Positions 1-8,065 of a stretch of DNA of 56,965 nt are shown here, piece by piece (position 1 is the first letter of the stretch; each line of letters begins with the position of its first letter). The notes under the pieces are model-generated. The model worked only from the letters and a program-made list of their open reading frames with translations. It did no database searches and was not told the DNA's origin. The stretch comes from Bacteroidales bacterium (GTDB lineage: Bacteria > Bacteroidota > Bacteroidia > Bacteroidales > JAGOPY01): positions 1-56,965 of the forward strand of contig JALNZD010000026.1 in NCBI GenBank assembly GCA_023229505.1. The letters run 5' to 3'. Made by a program: the position numbers and the translations under genes.

Positions 1-242
1 TATGAACATGAGAATACCATCTAAAATCTTATAAAAAAGAACGAAATGTAGTGGCACAAACCTCTATGCAAGCCATTACTGTGCTGTATATAAATCAATT
101 ACAAAAATGAAGTGTCAAACTCGGGAAAGTTTGTAGTATCCAGATAATCAGCATTCACAGGAAAGAGTCGAATATTGGTAGAAAACAGGTAAGATCATTA
201 TCGTGAAATAATTCTGTATAATAGACTCAACGAATCCCTTTT

Positions 243-1814
243 ATGGCTGTAAGGCATAAATTGATATTACTCGCATTGTTTAGCTTTATGACCAGGGCCG
301 GCTACAGCCAGCCCTGGTACTTCAATGAAGTTTATAACCCGAATGGCACCTGGGCTATTGGAGGGGGTATCATCGGTATGAATAACGGATATTTCGGATG
401 TGCCTTATCTGGCGACAGTATTTCAGATTATTACTATAATACCTCTACGTTTATAATTAATCCCGAAGGAGAAATCACCTCCTGGAAAAATTTTGGCAAA
501 GATGGATGTGACTTTTGGGCCGGTGATGAAGGAGGATTGACAATAAATAATAATTGTTACGGACTATTCGGCACAGTTGATGACTATTTAAACGATTCAA
601 TATATGGCCTTTTTTACAAGTTTGATAATTCTGGCGATACGATCTTGACGAAAACATTCACCAGTGATTCTGATACTATTTTCGTTGGAAGAATATGCAC
701 AACAACAAATGACGGAGGTTTTGCACTATTAGGCAATATTTCTGGTAACGAAGCTAATAAAGATATAATTCTTATTAAGACTGACTCCAATGGCAATGAA
801 TTATGGAGGAACCAATATGGATCTGATAGTAGTGATTGGGCTAAAAGTTTAATTCAGACATCTGATAATGGGTATGCAATAGGTAGTTGGAGACGTATCC
901 CGTATATAGGGTATGAAGAAACTGCAGATCCGATTGTCTACAAAACCGATAGCCTGGGTAATTATGAATGGTTCCTCAATCTGGGTGGTCCGTTCCTGGA
1001 TGATAAGCCCATGCTTTGTAACAGCCAGGATAGTTGCATCATTGTGCTGACTGCTTATGCAGATTCTATGATCACCCCTGAGTATGCTTATACGCGTACA
1101 AATTTGATTAAAATTAGTTTACAAGGTGATATCCTATGGAATAAGAAATATAAAACAAGTCAAACATTAAATTATATTTCTAATATTATTTGTTTAGAAA
1201 ATGGTGATCTTTTAGCTTGTGGCGATTCCAGGATTTCGACATATTTACCCCACGCAGGTTGGCTTTTCCGTTTTAATTCAAATGGAGATAGTCTTTGGTA
1301 CCGTGATTATTTTTACTATCCTGAAGACCCAAGTTTTGGAACTAATTATTTATATGATGTATCACAGACATCAGATAATGGATTTGTGGCTACCGGGCAG
1401 GCTTATACATTAGATCCACCCAATAATGTACAAAAAATGTGGGTATTGAAAGTTGATAGTGTAGGATGTGAAATTGAGAATTGCTGGGTGGGGATTGAGG
1501 AAGAACAAGAGCATGGAGGCATGGAGGCATGGGAGCGTGGAGGGTTGTTCTTATGGCCAAACCCGGCAAGGGATCAGATTCAGGTACGATTTTACATGGA
1601 CGATGGACGGTTTTACAAGGATTTGGGATTGGAGATTTATGATATTTTCGGGAGAGAAGTGGGAGAGATCAATCTTCCCTCCCCCGCTGTGGGGGAGAGC
1701 CAGGGTGGGGGCTGGACAGTCGATGTTTCCGCCTACCCGCCGGGAATTTACCTCGTGAGGCTGAGGGATGGGAAGTTGGTGCGGGCAAGTGCGAAGTTTG
1801 TGGTGGTCAGGTAG
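243..1814 (+). CDS. T9SS type A sorting-domain cargo protein with beta-propeller-like repeats
   Basis: A secreted protein of 523 residues, probably exported across the inner membrane by Sec and across the outer membrane by the type IX system. Residues 1-23 form a signal peptide (basic start, hydrophobic run LILLALFSFM, likely cut after GYSQ). The body carries several degenerate repeats of about 45-60 residues with a core like KTDSNGNELW followed by QTSDNGYAIG, a pattern common in Bacteroidota surface proteins. The last ~87 residues are a type A sorting domain: LWPNPARDQI, then LEIYDIFGREV, then PPGIYLVRL and a final basic KFVVVR. Two repeat-derived insertions sit in the linker and inside the sorting domain (reported separately). 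Its substrate or binding target is not visible. The family call is firm and the biological role is unknown. Confidence 0.85.
   Translation: MAVRHKLILLALFSFMTRAGYSQPWYFNEVYNPNGTWAIGGGIIGMNNGYFGCALSGDSISDYYYNTSTFIINPEGEITSWKNFGKDGCDFWAGDEGGLTINNNCYGLFGTVDDYLNDSIYGLFYKFDNSGDTILTKTFTSDSDTIFVGRICTTTNDGGFALLGNISGNEANKDIILIKTDSNGNELWRNQYGSDSSDWAKSLIQTSDNGYAIGSWRRIPYIGYEETADPIVYKTDSLGNYEWFLNLGGPFLDDKPMLCNSQDSCIIVLTAYADSMITPEYAYTRTNLIKISLQGDILWNKKYKTSQTLNYISNIICLENGDLLACGDSRISTYLPHAGWLFRFNSNGDSLWYRDYFYYPEDPSFGTNYLYDVSQTSDNGFVATGQAYTLDPPNNVQKMWVLKVDSVGCEIENCWVGIEEEQEHGGMEAWERGGLFLWPNPARDQIQVRFYMDDGRFYKDLGLEIYDIFGREVGEINLPSPAVGESQGGGWTVDVSAYPPGIYLVRLRDGKLVRASAKFVVVR
1511..1543. repeat. Octamer-like tandem repeat in coding linker
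   Basis: Three to four copies of a unit close to GGAGGCAT lie in the linker just before the sorting domain of the T9SS cargo gene. They encode a G/M/E/A/W-rich stretch that is not part of the sorting-domain family pattern. A related unit, GGAGGCTT, occurs inside the fatty-acyl-AMP ligase gene near 55.1 kb. Confidence 0.6.
1679..1697. repeat. GC-rich palindrome inside the sorting-domain coding region
   Basis: CTCCCCC and GGGGGAG form perfect 7-base arms around the 5-base loop GCTGT. It is followed by more G-rich sequence up to about 1716. It encodes a P/G-rich loop between predicted strands of the sorting domain. Similar C-rich and G-rich tracts occur in the spacer downstream (about 1930-1996). 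Confidence 0.6.
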
Positions 1815-2129
1815 TCAGCGGTCGGCGGTTGGTTATTGATGGCTAGCAATTTTAAAATCCGGATTGCTTTCGGAAGAACTTCGGAGAAGTTCCATATTTA
1901 TAGAACTGGTGGCATCACAATAAATCTTTCCCCTCCCGCGATAATCCTGGTTTTCCCTTCCAATATTGGCATGGGAGGGGAATAAGGGGAGGGCAGAAAA
2001 CACATGTTCCATTGTGCATTTCGCATTTTACATTTAATTTGATGATCCCCTACGGGGAATCGGTACTACGCGTATATTGCAGTTCTACAGTACTTTATCA
2101 ACTACGCAGAATTACCCATCGCATCGGAT
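1815..2129. other. Non-coding spacer with small palindromes
   Basis: This is the first part of the 455-base gap between the cargo gene and yicC, and no credible gene is seen in it. It holds a C-rich then G-rich pair of tracts (about 1930-1996) that could fold back on each other, an AACTTC/GAAGTT pair near 1876-1892, and a TCCCC-TAC-GGGGA mini-hairpin at about 2046-2058. The tracts downstream of the cargo stop could act as a weak terminator, but no clear U-tract follows. Confidence 0.5.
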
Positions 2130-2217
2130 AATGACAACATTCTGACCACTTTCTGACCACCTTATGAAAACCTTCTGACTACTTTATGACCACCTTATGA
2201 CAACTTCCTGACCTTTA
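2130..2217. repeat. 11-base degenerate tandem repeat, 8 units
   Basis: Eight consecutive 11-base units follow the pattern (T/A/C)(A/C)TGAC(C/A)AC(C/T)T, for example TCTGACCACTT, TCTGACCACCT, TATGACCACCT and TATGACAACTT. The register stays exact with no indels. The array ends immediately before the yicC promoter elements. Confidence 0.8.
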
Positions 2218-2218
2218 T

Positions 2219-2249
2219 TTTGCTTTCCAACAAAGGCAGGTTATCTTTG
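2219..2249 (+). promoter_or_regulatory. Bacteroidota-type promoter for yicC-gmk-nadD operon
   Basis: TTTG at 2219-2222 and TATCTTTG at 2242-2249 match the Bacteroidota -33 (TTTG) and -7 (TAnnTTTG) elements. The 19-base spacing between them is within the usual range. The yicC ATG lies 20 bases downstream of the -7 box. Confidence 0.7.
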
Positions 2250-2269
2250 TAAAATAAATCTCTTTCATT

Positions 2270-3145
2270 ATGATAAGGTCCATGACAGGATTCGGTAAAA
2301 GTCAGGTTGATCTTCCCGGCAGGATTATCACGGTAGAGATCAGGTCGCTGAACAATAAACAACTCGACCTGAGCTTCAGGGCCCCGTCTGTTTACCGTGA
2401 AAAGGAGATGGCTACCAGGTCGCTGATAGCGCAGCGGTTGGAACGGGGTAAAGTGGATGTCAACATTAACGTTGAATCAAAGAATGACCAGCCGGTAATG
2501 TCGATCAATAAAAATATAGCCCTGCAATATTTTGAACAGTTGAAAGACCTGGCTGCTTCTATTCCAGAAAACCAGCACAGTGACCTTTTATCAATACTTG
2601 TCCGTATGCCGGATGTACTGAAATCCGAAAAGGAAGAATTTTCGGAAGAAGAGTGGGTTCTGATCAGCCAGGCACTCTCAGCAGCCATTGATGAGGTGGA
2701 TAAATTCCGCATAGCTGAAGGGACGATTTTACAAAAGGATTTTGTTTTCCGTATTGAACGTATTCTTGCTTTACTCAATGATATTGATCCCCTTGAAAGT
2801 GTAAGAATAGCAAATATCAAAACTAAATTCGAAATGCGCCTGGAAGAAATCAGCCAGGATAAATCCTACGACCGGAACCGGCTCGAGCAGGAGCTGATCT
2901 ATTATTTTGAGAAGCTGGATATCACTGAGGAAAAGATCAGGCTTCAAAAGCATTGCGAATTTTTTATCCTGACCCTGCCTGAGTTGGAATCTCCGGGTAA
3001 AAAGCTTGGGTTCATTACCCAGGAAATAGGAAGGGAAATCAACACACTGGGATCTAAAGCGAATGAGGCCCAGATACAGATGATCGTGGTTCAGATGAAG
3101 GACGAACTGGAAAAGATCAAAGAACAATTGGCCAACATACTTTGA
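2270..3145 (+). CDS. yicC: YicC/YloC family endoribonuclease
   Basis: A 291-residue member of the YicC/YloC family, the usual size. Members in E. coli and Bacillus have been linked to endoribonuclease activity and small-RNA turnover. The N-terminus MIRSMTGFGKS is the family signature. The C-terminal DUF1732 part has the conserved GKKLGFITQEIGREINTLG followed by KANEAQIQ, and a C-terminal helix rich in K, E and L. The ATG at 2270 is preceded by a good promoter. The gene ends one base before the gmk start, so yicC, gmk, nadD and the lipoprotein gene are probably one transcript. The yicC-gmk pairing is widespread in bacteria, which supports both calls. Confidence 0.93.
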   Translation: MIRSMTGFGKSQVDLPGRIITVEIRSLNNKQLDLSFRAPSVYREKEMATRSLIAQRLERGKVDVNINVESKNDQPVMSINKNIALQYFEQLKDLAASIPENQHSDLLSILVRMPDVLKSEKEEFSEEEWVLISQALSAAIDEVDKFRIAEGTILQKDFVFRIERILALLNDIDPLESVRIANIKTKFEMRLEEISQDKSYDRNRLEQELIYYFEKLDITEEKIRLQKHCEFFILTLPELESPGKKLGFITQEIGREINTLGSKANEAQIQMIVVQMKDELEKIKEQLANIL

Positions 3146-3146
3146 G

Positions 3147-3713
3147 GTGAAAGGTAAATTTATCATCGTCAGCGCTCCCTCAGGGGCAGGAAAAACATCG
3201 ATCGTGAGGCGCCTGCTGAAGGCCGGCCTGAATCTGGAATTTTCCGTTTCATCCGCCAGTCGCCCACCACGGGTAAATGAAATAAATGGTAAAGATTACT
3301 TCTTCATATCCATTGAAGAGTTCAGGAATAAGATCAGGAATGGCGAATTGCTCGAATGGCAGGAGGTATATGCGGATCAATACTACGGAACACTAAAATC
3401 AGAAGTCGAAAGGATCTGGAAGAACGGTCACCATGTGCTCTTCGACCTGGATGTGCAAGGCGGTATAAACCTGAAGAACCTGTATCCTGATATCTCCCTG
3501 GCCTTATTTATCATGCCACCATCGCTGGAAGAACTGGAAAAACGCCTGAGGCTGAGATCAACAGAGAACGAGGAAAGTCTACAAAAGCGATTGGAAAAAG
3601 CCGGTTACGAAATGACTTTCTCAGGAAAATTCGATAAAATCATAATAAATGATAATCTCGAAAAAGCAACCAGTGAAGCTATCCGGAATATCAGCCTATT
3701 TCTGAAATCATGA
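3147..3713 (+). CDS. gmk: Guanylate kinase
   Basis: A 188-residue cytoplasmic kinase that converts GMP plus ATP to GDP plus ADP in nucleotide metabolism. The P-loop SAPSGAGKTS lies near residues 8-17. The GMP-binding segment reads SRPPRVNEINGKDYFF, and the lid has the arginine-rich RLRLRSTENEE. The start is GTG, one base after the yicC stop; no ATG precedes the P-loop, so GTG is the only start that keeps the family N-terminus. The stop overlaps the nadD ATG, which suggests coupled translation. Confidence 0.96.
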   Translation: MKGKFIIVSAPSGAGKTSIVRRLLKAGLNLEFSVSSASRPPRVNEINGKDYFFISIEEFRNKIRNGELLEWQEVYADQYYGTLKSEVERIWKNGHHVLFDLDVQGGINLKNLYPDISLALFIMPPSLEELEKRLRLRSTENEESLQKRLEKAGYEMTFSGKFDKIIINDNLEKATSEAIRNISLFLKS

Positions 3714-4306
3714 CCGACTCGCCAAAAATAAAAAAAGTGGGGCTCTTTTTCGGATCTTTCAATCCCATTCATACCGGTCATATGATCATTGCCGGTTATA
3801 TGCTCGGGTTTACCGATCTGGATGATGTCTGGATGGTAATTTCACCGCATAATCCGCTAAAGGAGAAGAAAACCCTGCTGGCCGACCATCACCGGTATGC
3901 GATGGTACAGATCGCCGTTGAAGATAACCCCAGGCTTAGGGCCTGCAACATGGAGTTTAAGATGCCACAGCCTTCTTACACCATAGATACGATGGTCAGG
4001 CTGGAAGAAAAACATCCCGATCACCAGTTCGTGCTGATCGCAGGGACCGATATCTTCCCGACTTTTCATAAATGGAAGAATTACGCGACACTTCTTGAAA
4101 ATTACAAATTCTACATTTACCGGCGCCCCGGTTTTGATGCAGGACCTTATGCCTCACATCCCCATGTTGTCATCTTTGATGCTCCGCTGATGGAGATCTC
4201 GTCCAGTTTTATCCGCCAGGCTGTTATTGATGGAAGAGACATCCGCTATTTCGTTCCCGATAAGGTTTATGAATATATAATTGAGATGCATTTCTATGAG
4301 AAATAA
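3710..4306 (+). CDS. nadD: Nicotinate-nucleotide adenylyltransferase
   Basis: A 198-residue enzyme of NAD biosynthesis that joins nicotinate mononucleotide and ATP to give deamido-NAD. The nucleotidyltransferase motif GSFNPIHTGH is at about residues 15-24, and the second motif ISSSFIRQAV is near the C-terminus. The length is typical. Its ATG overlaps the gmk stop by four bases. Its own 3' end overlaps the start of the lipoprotein gene, continuing the operon. Confidence 0.95.
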   Translation: MTDSPKIKKVGLFFGSFNPIHTGHMIIAGYMLGFTDLDDVWMVISPHNPLKEKKTLLADHHRYAMVQIAVEDNPRLRACNMEFKMPQPSYTIDTMVRLEEKHPDHQFVLIAGTDIFPTFHKWKNYATLLENYKFYIYRRPGFDAGPYASHPHVVIFDAPLMEISSSFIRQAVIDGRDIRYFVPDKVYEYIIEMHFYEK

Positions 4307-6017
4307 GCAAGTTTTATTGGTTTTATTCCTTATCCCGGGAATTTTGCTGATTAGTTGTGCCCGTCAGGGTTCGCCTTCCGGCGGCCCAAAAGACATTACC
4401 CCCCCGGAGGTCAGGTCTGCATTCCCTCCTGACCGTTCGGTTTCTTTTAATGCAAAGAAAATCACGATCTCCTTTGATGAATTCATCCAGCTCAAGGATC
4501 CGGCAAAAGAGATCTTTATTTCACCACCAATGAGAACCCGGCCGGAATTCAAAACTATTGGAAAGAATATCACGGTGGAATTTATGGAGGAACTGAAGCC
4601 GAACTCAACTTATACGATCAATTTTGGAAATTCGATCATCGATTATTCCGAGAATAATCCCCTTACAAATTTTGAGTATGTGTTTTCTACCGGGGACCAT
4701 ATCGATTCTTTATCCATAAGCGGAATAGTCATTAATGCTTTCAACCATCAGCCTGAAGTTGAAATTATCGCAATGGTTTATACAGATGAGAATGATACGA
4801 TTCCGCTGGATTCGCTTCCCTTGAAAATTCCGCCAAGAAGCGCATCTAAAACGACGGAAGACGGCTCATTCAGAATAAACAACCTTGCACAAGGTCAGTA
4901 TAAGCTTGTTGCATTGCAGGATTTAAATAACAATTACATATTTGACCTCCCGAACGAACGCTTTGCTTTCCTGGACAGCCTGATAACGATAGCACCCCCC
5001 GAACCAATCATTGATACTGCCGTATCCACTAATAACGACACAATTTTACCACCAGCTTTCCAGATCGTTCCGAAAGAATCATTTACACTTTACTTATTTG
5101 AAGAAATAGATTCCACTCAAAGATTGCTGAGCAAGAAACTGTTTGGCAGCAGTTTGCTACAGTATATTTTCCGTATGCCGGTGGATTCTGTTGAGATCTC
5201 CCCGGTAGATTTTCAACCTGCCCGTCCTGATTGGTATATACCGGAATTTAACAAAACGAAAGATACCTTGAATTTCTGGCTGAGGTCCGGCCTTCCGGAT
5301 ACGATCAGGGTGAGAGTCAGCGCCGGTGATTCCCTGGTTGATACAACAAGGTTTTTTCCCGGCAGAACAACTCCGGCCCGGCCCGGAAAGCGAAGAGAAT
5401 CAGCAAAGGAAGGATTGAAGGTCAATTCAAGCGCTTTGACAGGCCTTTTAGACCTTAACAAGCATTTCAGTCTTTTCTTTGCCAGCCCGATCCAGTATTT
5501 TGACCCCGGCAAACTCACCCTCTATACTTCGACTGATACCCTTGTTCCATTGTTTTCCTTTTCCGATTCGCTCCGGAGAAAAGGTGATTTGTCATATAAA
5601 TGGCTCGAAAAGGAAGCTTATAAATTACTGATTGAAGATTCTGCATTCTGCGATTTGAGCGGATTATATAACGACAGCATTACTATCGTATTTAAAGTAA
5701 GGGCGTTGGAAGATTATGGCATTTTAATGATGGATATTGCATTACCTGAAAAATCAGGTCAGTACATCCTTCAGCTGTTGGATGACAAAGAAAATGTAAT
5801 GCAGGAAAAAACCTTGACCAATACAGGCATAAATCGGTTCGAATACCTGAAGCCAGGAAATTATATGCTAAAAGTTATTTTTGATGCCAATTCGAACGGG
5901 AAATGGGATACGGGGAAATATAACAAGAATTTATTGCCGGAGCGTGTGGAATACTATATGCCTCCGCTCAGCATAAGGGCAAATTGGGATCTGCAGGAAG
6001 AATGGAAGTTGCAATAA
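4296..6017 (+). CDS. Ig-like (Big_5) domain lipoprotein
   Basis: A predicted outer-membrane or periplasmic lipoprotein of about 573 residues. I chose the ATG at 4296 because it gives a compact signal peptide (MRNKQVLLVLFLIPGILLISC) with a lipobox ending LISC; an in-frame ATG at 4281 would add five residues. The N-terminal 130 residues match the Bacteroidota Ig-like family (TPPEVRSAFPPDRSVSF, then ITISFDEFIQLKDP). A transthyretin-like segment follows around residues 145-230 (TTEDGSFRINNLAQGQY), and a similar one is at the C-terminus (FDANSNGKWDTGKYN). The middle is poorly conserved. The gene overlaps nadD by 11 bases. Its function is unknown; cell-surface or envelope structure is a guess from the domains. 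Confidence 0.8.
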   Translation: MRNKQVLLVLFLIPGILLISCARQGSPSGGPKDITPPEVRSAFPPDRSVSFNAKKITISFDEFIQLKDPAKEIFISPPMRTRPEFKTIGKNITVEFMEELKPNSTYTINFGNSIIDYSENNPLTNFEYVFSTGDHIDSLSISGIVINAFNHQPEVEIIAMVYTDENDTIPLDSLPLKIPPRSASKTTEDGSFRINNLAQGQYKLVALQDLNNNYIFDLPNERFAFLDSLITIAPPEPIIDTAVSTNNDTILPPAFQIVPKESFTLYLFEEIDSTQRLLSKKLFGSSLLQYIFRMPVDSVEISPVDFQPARPDWYIPEFNKTKDTLNFWLRSGLPDTIRVRVSAGDSLVDTTRFFPGRTTPARPGKRRESAKEGLKVNSSALTGLLDLNKHFSLFFASPIQYFDPGKLTLYTSTDTLVPLFSFSDSLRRKGDLSYKWLEKEAYKLLIEDSAFCDLSGLYNDSITIVFKVRALEDYGILMMDIALPEKSGQYILQLLDDKENVMQEKTLTNTGINRFEYLKPGNYMLKVIFDANSNGKWDTGKYNKNLLPERVEYYMPPLSIRANWDLQEEWKLQ

Positions 6018-6022
6018 TCTGA

Positions 6023-6322
6023 TTATTCGTCATTGCAACGGTTCAGGCAATCAACTATTTCGGTAAGCACCTTATTTTTAATTGAATAAAAAATCTTTTT
6101 GCCATCACGCCGGGATGCAAGCACTCCTTTATTTTTCAGGATATTAAGATGGTGAGAGGCCGCAGCCTGCTCAATCTTCAGTTTTTTGTAAATATCCGTA
6201 ACGCTCATTTGATTGCCGTCATGCAATAATTCAATGATAGCAATCCGCATCGGATGGGCCATGGCTCTTAGCTTACTGGCAGCCTGTTCGAGCTTTTCAA
6301 TTTGTATCTGAACTTTTCCCAT
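6023..6322 (-). CDS. ArsR/SmtB-family winged-helix regulator
   Basis: A 99-residue DNA-binding protein. The winged-helix core runs from residue 17 (MAHPMRIAIIELL) through the recognition helix (EQAAASHHLNILKNKG) to the wing (SRRDGKKIFYSI). No clear metal-binding cysteine pair such as CxCxxC is visible, so metal sensing is not supported. It lies 78 bases downstream of ade on the same strand, behind an AT-rich stretch that includes a (TA)n run, and converges with the lipoprotein gene with a 5-base gap. The target is unknown; self-regulation and control of ade are possibilities. Confidence 0.85.
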   Translation of the reverse strand: MGKVQIQIEKLEQAASKLRAMAHPMRIAIIELLHDGNQMSVTDIYKKLKIEQAAASHHLNILKNKGVLASRRDGKKIFYSIKNKVLTEIVDCLNRCNDE

Positions 6323-6400
6323 ATTTATAAATTTTTTGCTAAAATATAAAATTACATTCCAGCTTTATAAATATATATATATATTTTATGTTATTTATAT

Positions 6401-8038
6401 CTATTCTAAAAAAACAGGCGTGAATTTAAAGCTTCCTCCGTCAAAAAGACCTTTGTCGCTAAGTTTAAGTTCAGGGATCACCAAAAGGGCCATAAATGAA
6501 AGTGTCATAAATGGTGCCCTGAGTTTAGTCCCTAATGACCGTGCTTTCTGATCAATCTGTTCATATTTTGCAGCGATTTCAAAACCATCGGCTTCTGACA
6601 TGAGCCCGGCGACAGGAAGCGGCAGGTGATAAATATTTTCTCCATCGACACAACAGATCCCGCCTTTTGAATCCACAAGGGTATTGACAGCTTTTGCGAT
6701 ATCTTCGTCCTTCACGCCAACTGCAATGATATTATGGCTGTCATGGGCAACCGTGGAAGCAATAGCTCCCCACTTCAGGCCGAAGCTCCTGATGAATGCC
6801 ACGGCAGGTGGTACCGGCTTATAACGGTTCAGAACAGTAATTTTAAGAATATCGCTTTCGGGATCGCTGACCACATTATTATTTTCGACTTTTGTAACCT
6901 CCGTTAACTCATGGGTAATTAACTGCCCTTCCAGGGCCTCAATGACCCTTATCTTTTTCCCAAGTGGTTTAACAGCAAGCTCTTCCGCCGATATCCGGCG
7001 GGCTTCAAAACGGTTAACCGGATTTTCGCTTACAGACCGGATGAGGCTTTTCCCATTATCTGCCACGAGCATTCCATCGATATAGGTCTTTAAAACATTG
7101 AAAATCCCGGGATCATCAATAACGATAAAATCCGCAGGATCACCGGGTTGCAAAAGGCCGGTGCCAAGGTTATAATGTTTTTTGGGATTCAGGGTACAGG
7201 CTTTGATGACTGATATGGGATCATAGCCTTTTAAAATTGCCCTACGGGCGATGTCATTAATATGCCTGCGCAATAAATCATCGGGATGCCGGTCATCGGA
7301 GCAGAACATGACCTGGTCAGGGAAAGCATCCAACAACGGGGCCAGGGTATCAAAATTGCGGGCAGCGCTGCCTTCCCGGATCAGGATGTTCATGCCAAAT
7401 TTTGCCTTCTCTATTCCTTCCTCAAGTGTAAAACACTCATGATCGGTCGAAATGCCTGCCTGGATATACTTGCGTGCTTCCTCGCCCATAAGGCCCGGAG
7501 CATGGCCATCGACCGGCTTTCCATATTTCCTGGCCAGGGCCAGTTTGGCCATCACGTTTACATCTCCCATTAAAACTCCGGGAAAATTCATCATTTCCGA
7601 CAGGTAACCGATCTCATCCATCTGCAGCAACTCATCAATTTCATCAACTCCCAGGCTTGCCCCGGCCGTTTCAAATGGAGTGGCCGGCACACAGGAAGAG
7701 GCGCCAAAGTAAAATTTGAACGGGACTTTTTTCCCGTTTGCGATCATAAACCTGATCCCTTCCACACCAAGCACATTGGCTATTTCATGCGGATCGGAAA
7801 CCGTGGCCACTGTTCCGTGGATTACAGCTAAACGGGCGAATTCCGAAGGAATGAGCATTGAACTCTCAATGTGGATATGGGCATCAATCAATCCCGGAAG
7901 AATGTATACCGATTCTTTCACCGGCTCTTCCTTCACAGTAGTGATCTTTCCATCACTAACCTGCACTGTCCCGGGAAATATCCGGCCACTGACCACATCA
8001 ATTATCCTTCCCTCAACAGAAAAAGAATTTTCTTTCAT
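6401..8038 (-). CDS. ade: Adenine deaminase
   Basis: A 545-residue amidohydrolase that converts adenine to hypoxanthine and ammonia in purine salvage. Motifs in order: GLIDAHIHIESSM near residue 48 (metal-binding HxH), DGHAPGL, STDHE, CSDDRHPDDLL, and the C-terminal adenine-deaminase signature HDSHNIIAVG. Length and motif order match the bacterial Ade family rather than other amidohydrolases. A TAnnTTTG box lies 20 bases upstream, overlapping the 3' end of rlmN, so it may be transcribed separately from the mevalonate operon. Confidence 0.94.
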   Translation of the reverse strand: MKENSFSVEGRIIDVVSGRIFPGTVQVSDGKITTVKEEPVKESVYILPGLIDAHIHIESSMLIPSEFARLAVIHGTVATVSDPHEIANVLGVEGIRFMIANGKKVPFKFYFGASSCVPATPFETAGASLGVDEIDELLQMDEIGYLSEMMNFPGVLMGDVNVMAKLALARKYGKPVDGHAPGLMGEEARKYIQAGISTDHECFTLEEGIEKAKFGMNILIREGSAARNFDTLAPLLDAFPDQVMFCSDDRHPDDLLRRHINDIARRAILKGYDPISVIKACTLNPKKHYNLGTGLLQPGDPADFIVIDDPGIFNVLKTYIDGMLVADNGKSLIRSVSENPVNRFEARRISAEELAVKPLGKKIRVIEALEGQLITHELTEVTKVENNNVVSDPESDILKITVLNRYKPVPPAVAFIRSFGLKWGAIASTVAHDSHNIIAVGVKDEDIAKAVNTLVDSKGGICCVDGENIYHLPLPVAGLMSEADGFEIAAKYEQIDQKARSLGTKLRAPFMTLSFMALLVIPELKLSDKGLFDGGSFKFTPVFLE

Positions 8039-8057
8039 AATTAATTGGTTATAGGTA

Positions 8058-8065
8058 CAAAGTTA
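8058..8065 (-). promoter_or_regulatory. -7 box (TAACTTTG) for ade
   Basis: TAACTTTG on the minus strand matches TAnnTTTG and ends about 20 bases upstream of the ade ATG. No TTTG at -33 is visible, so this is a partial promoter match. Confidence 0.5.

Noticed and set aside
1..242. Start of the window checked for a gene fragment or promoter
   Set aside because: No sustained open frame, no TAnnTTTG box near the cargo gene start, and no repeat or structure that stands out.
5828..5850. GGTTCGAAT, which resembles a tRNA T-arm
   Set aside because: It lies inside the lipoprotein coding region, with no matching acceptor stem or anticodon arm around it.
6366..6390. (TA)n run between arsR and ade considered as an operator
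   Set aside because: Simple low-complexity AT sequence; palindromic only because of its composition.
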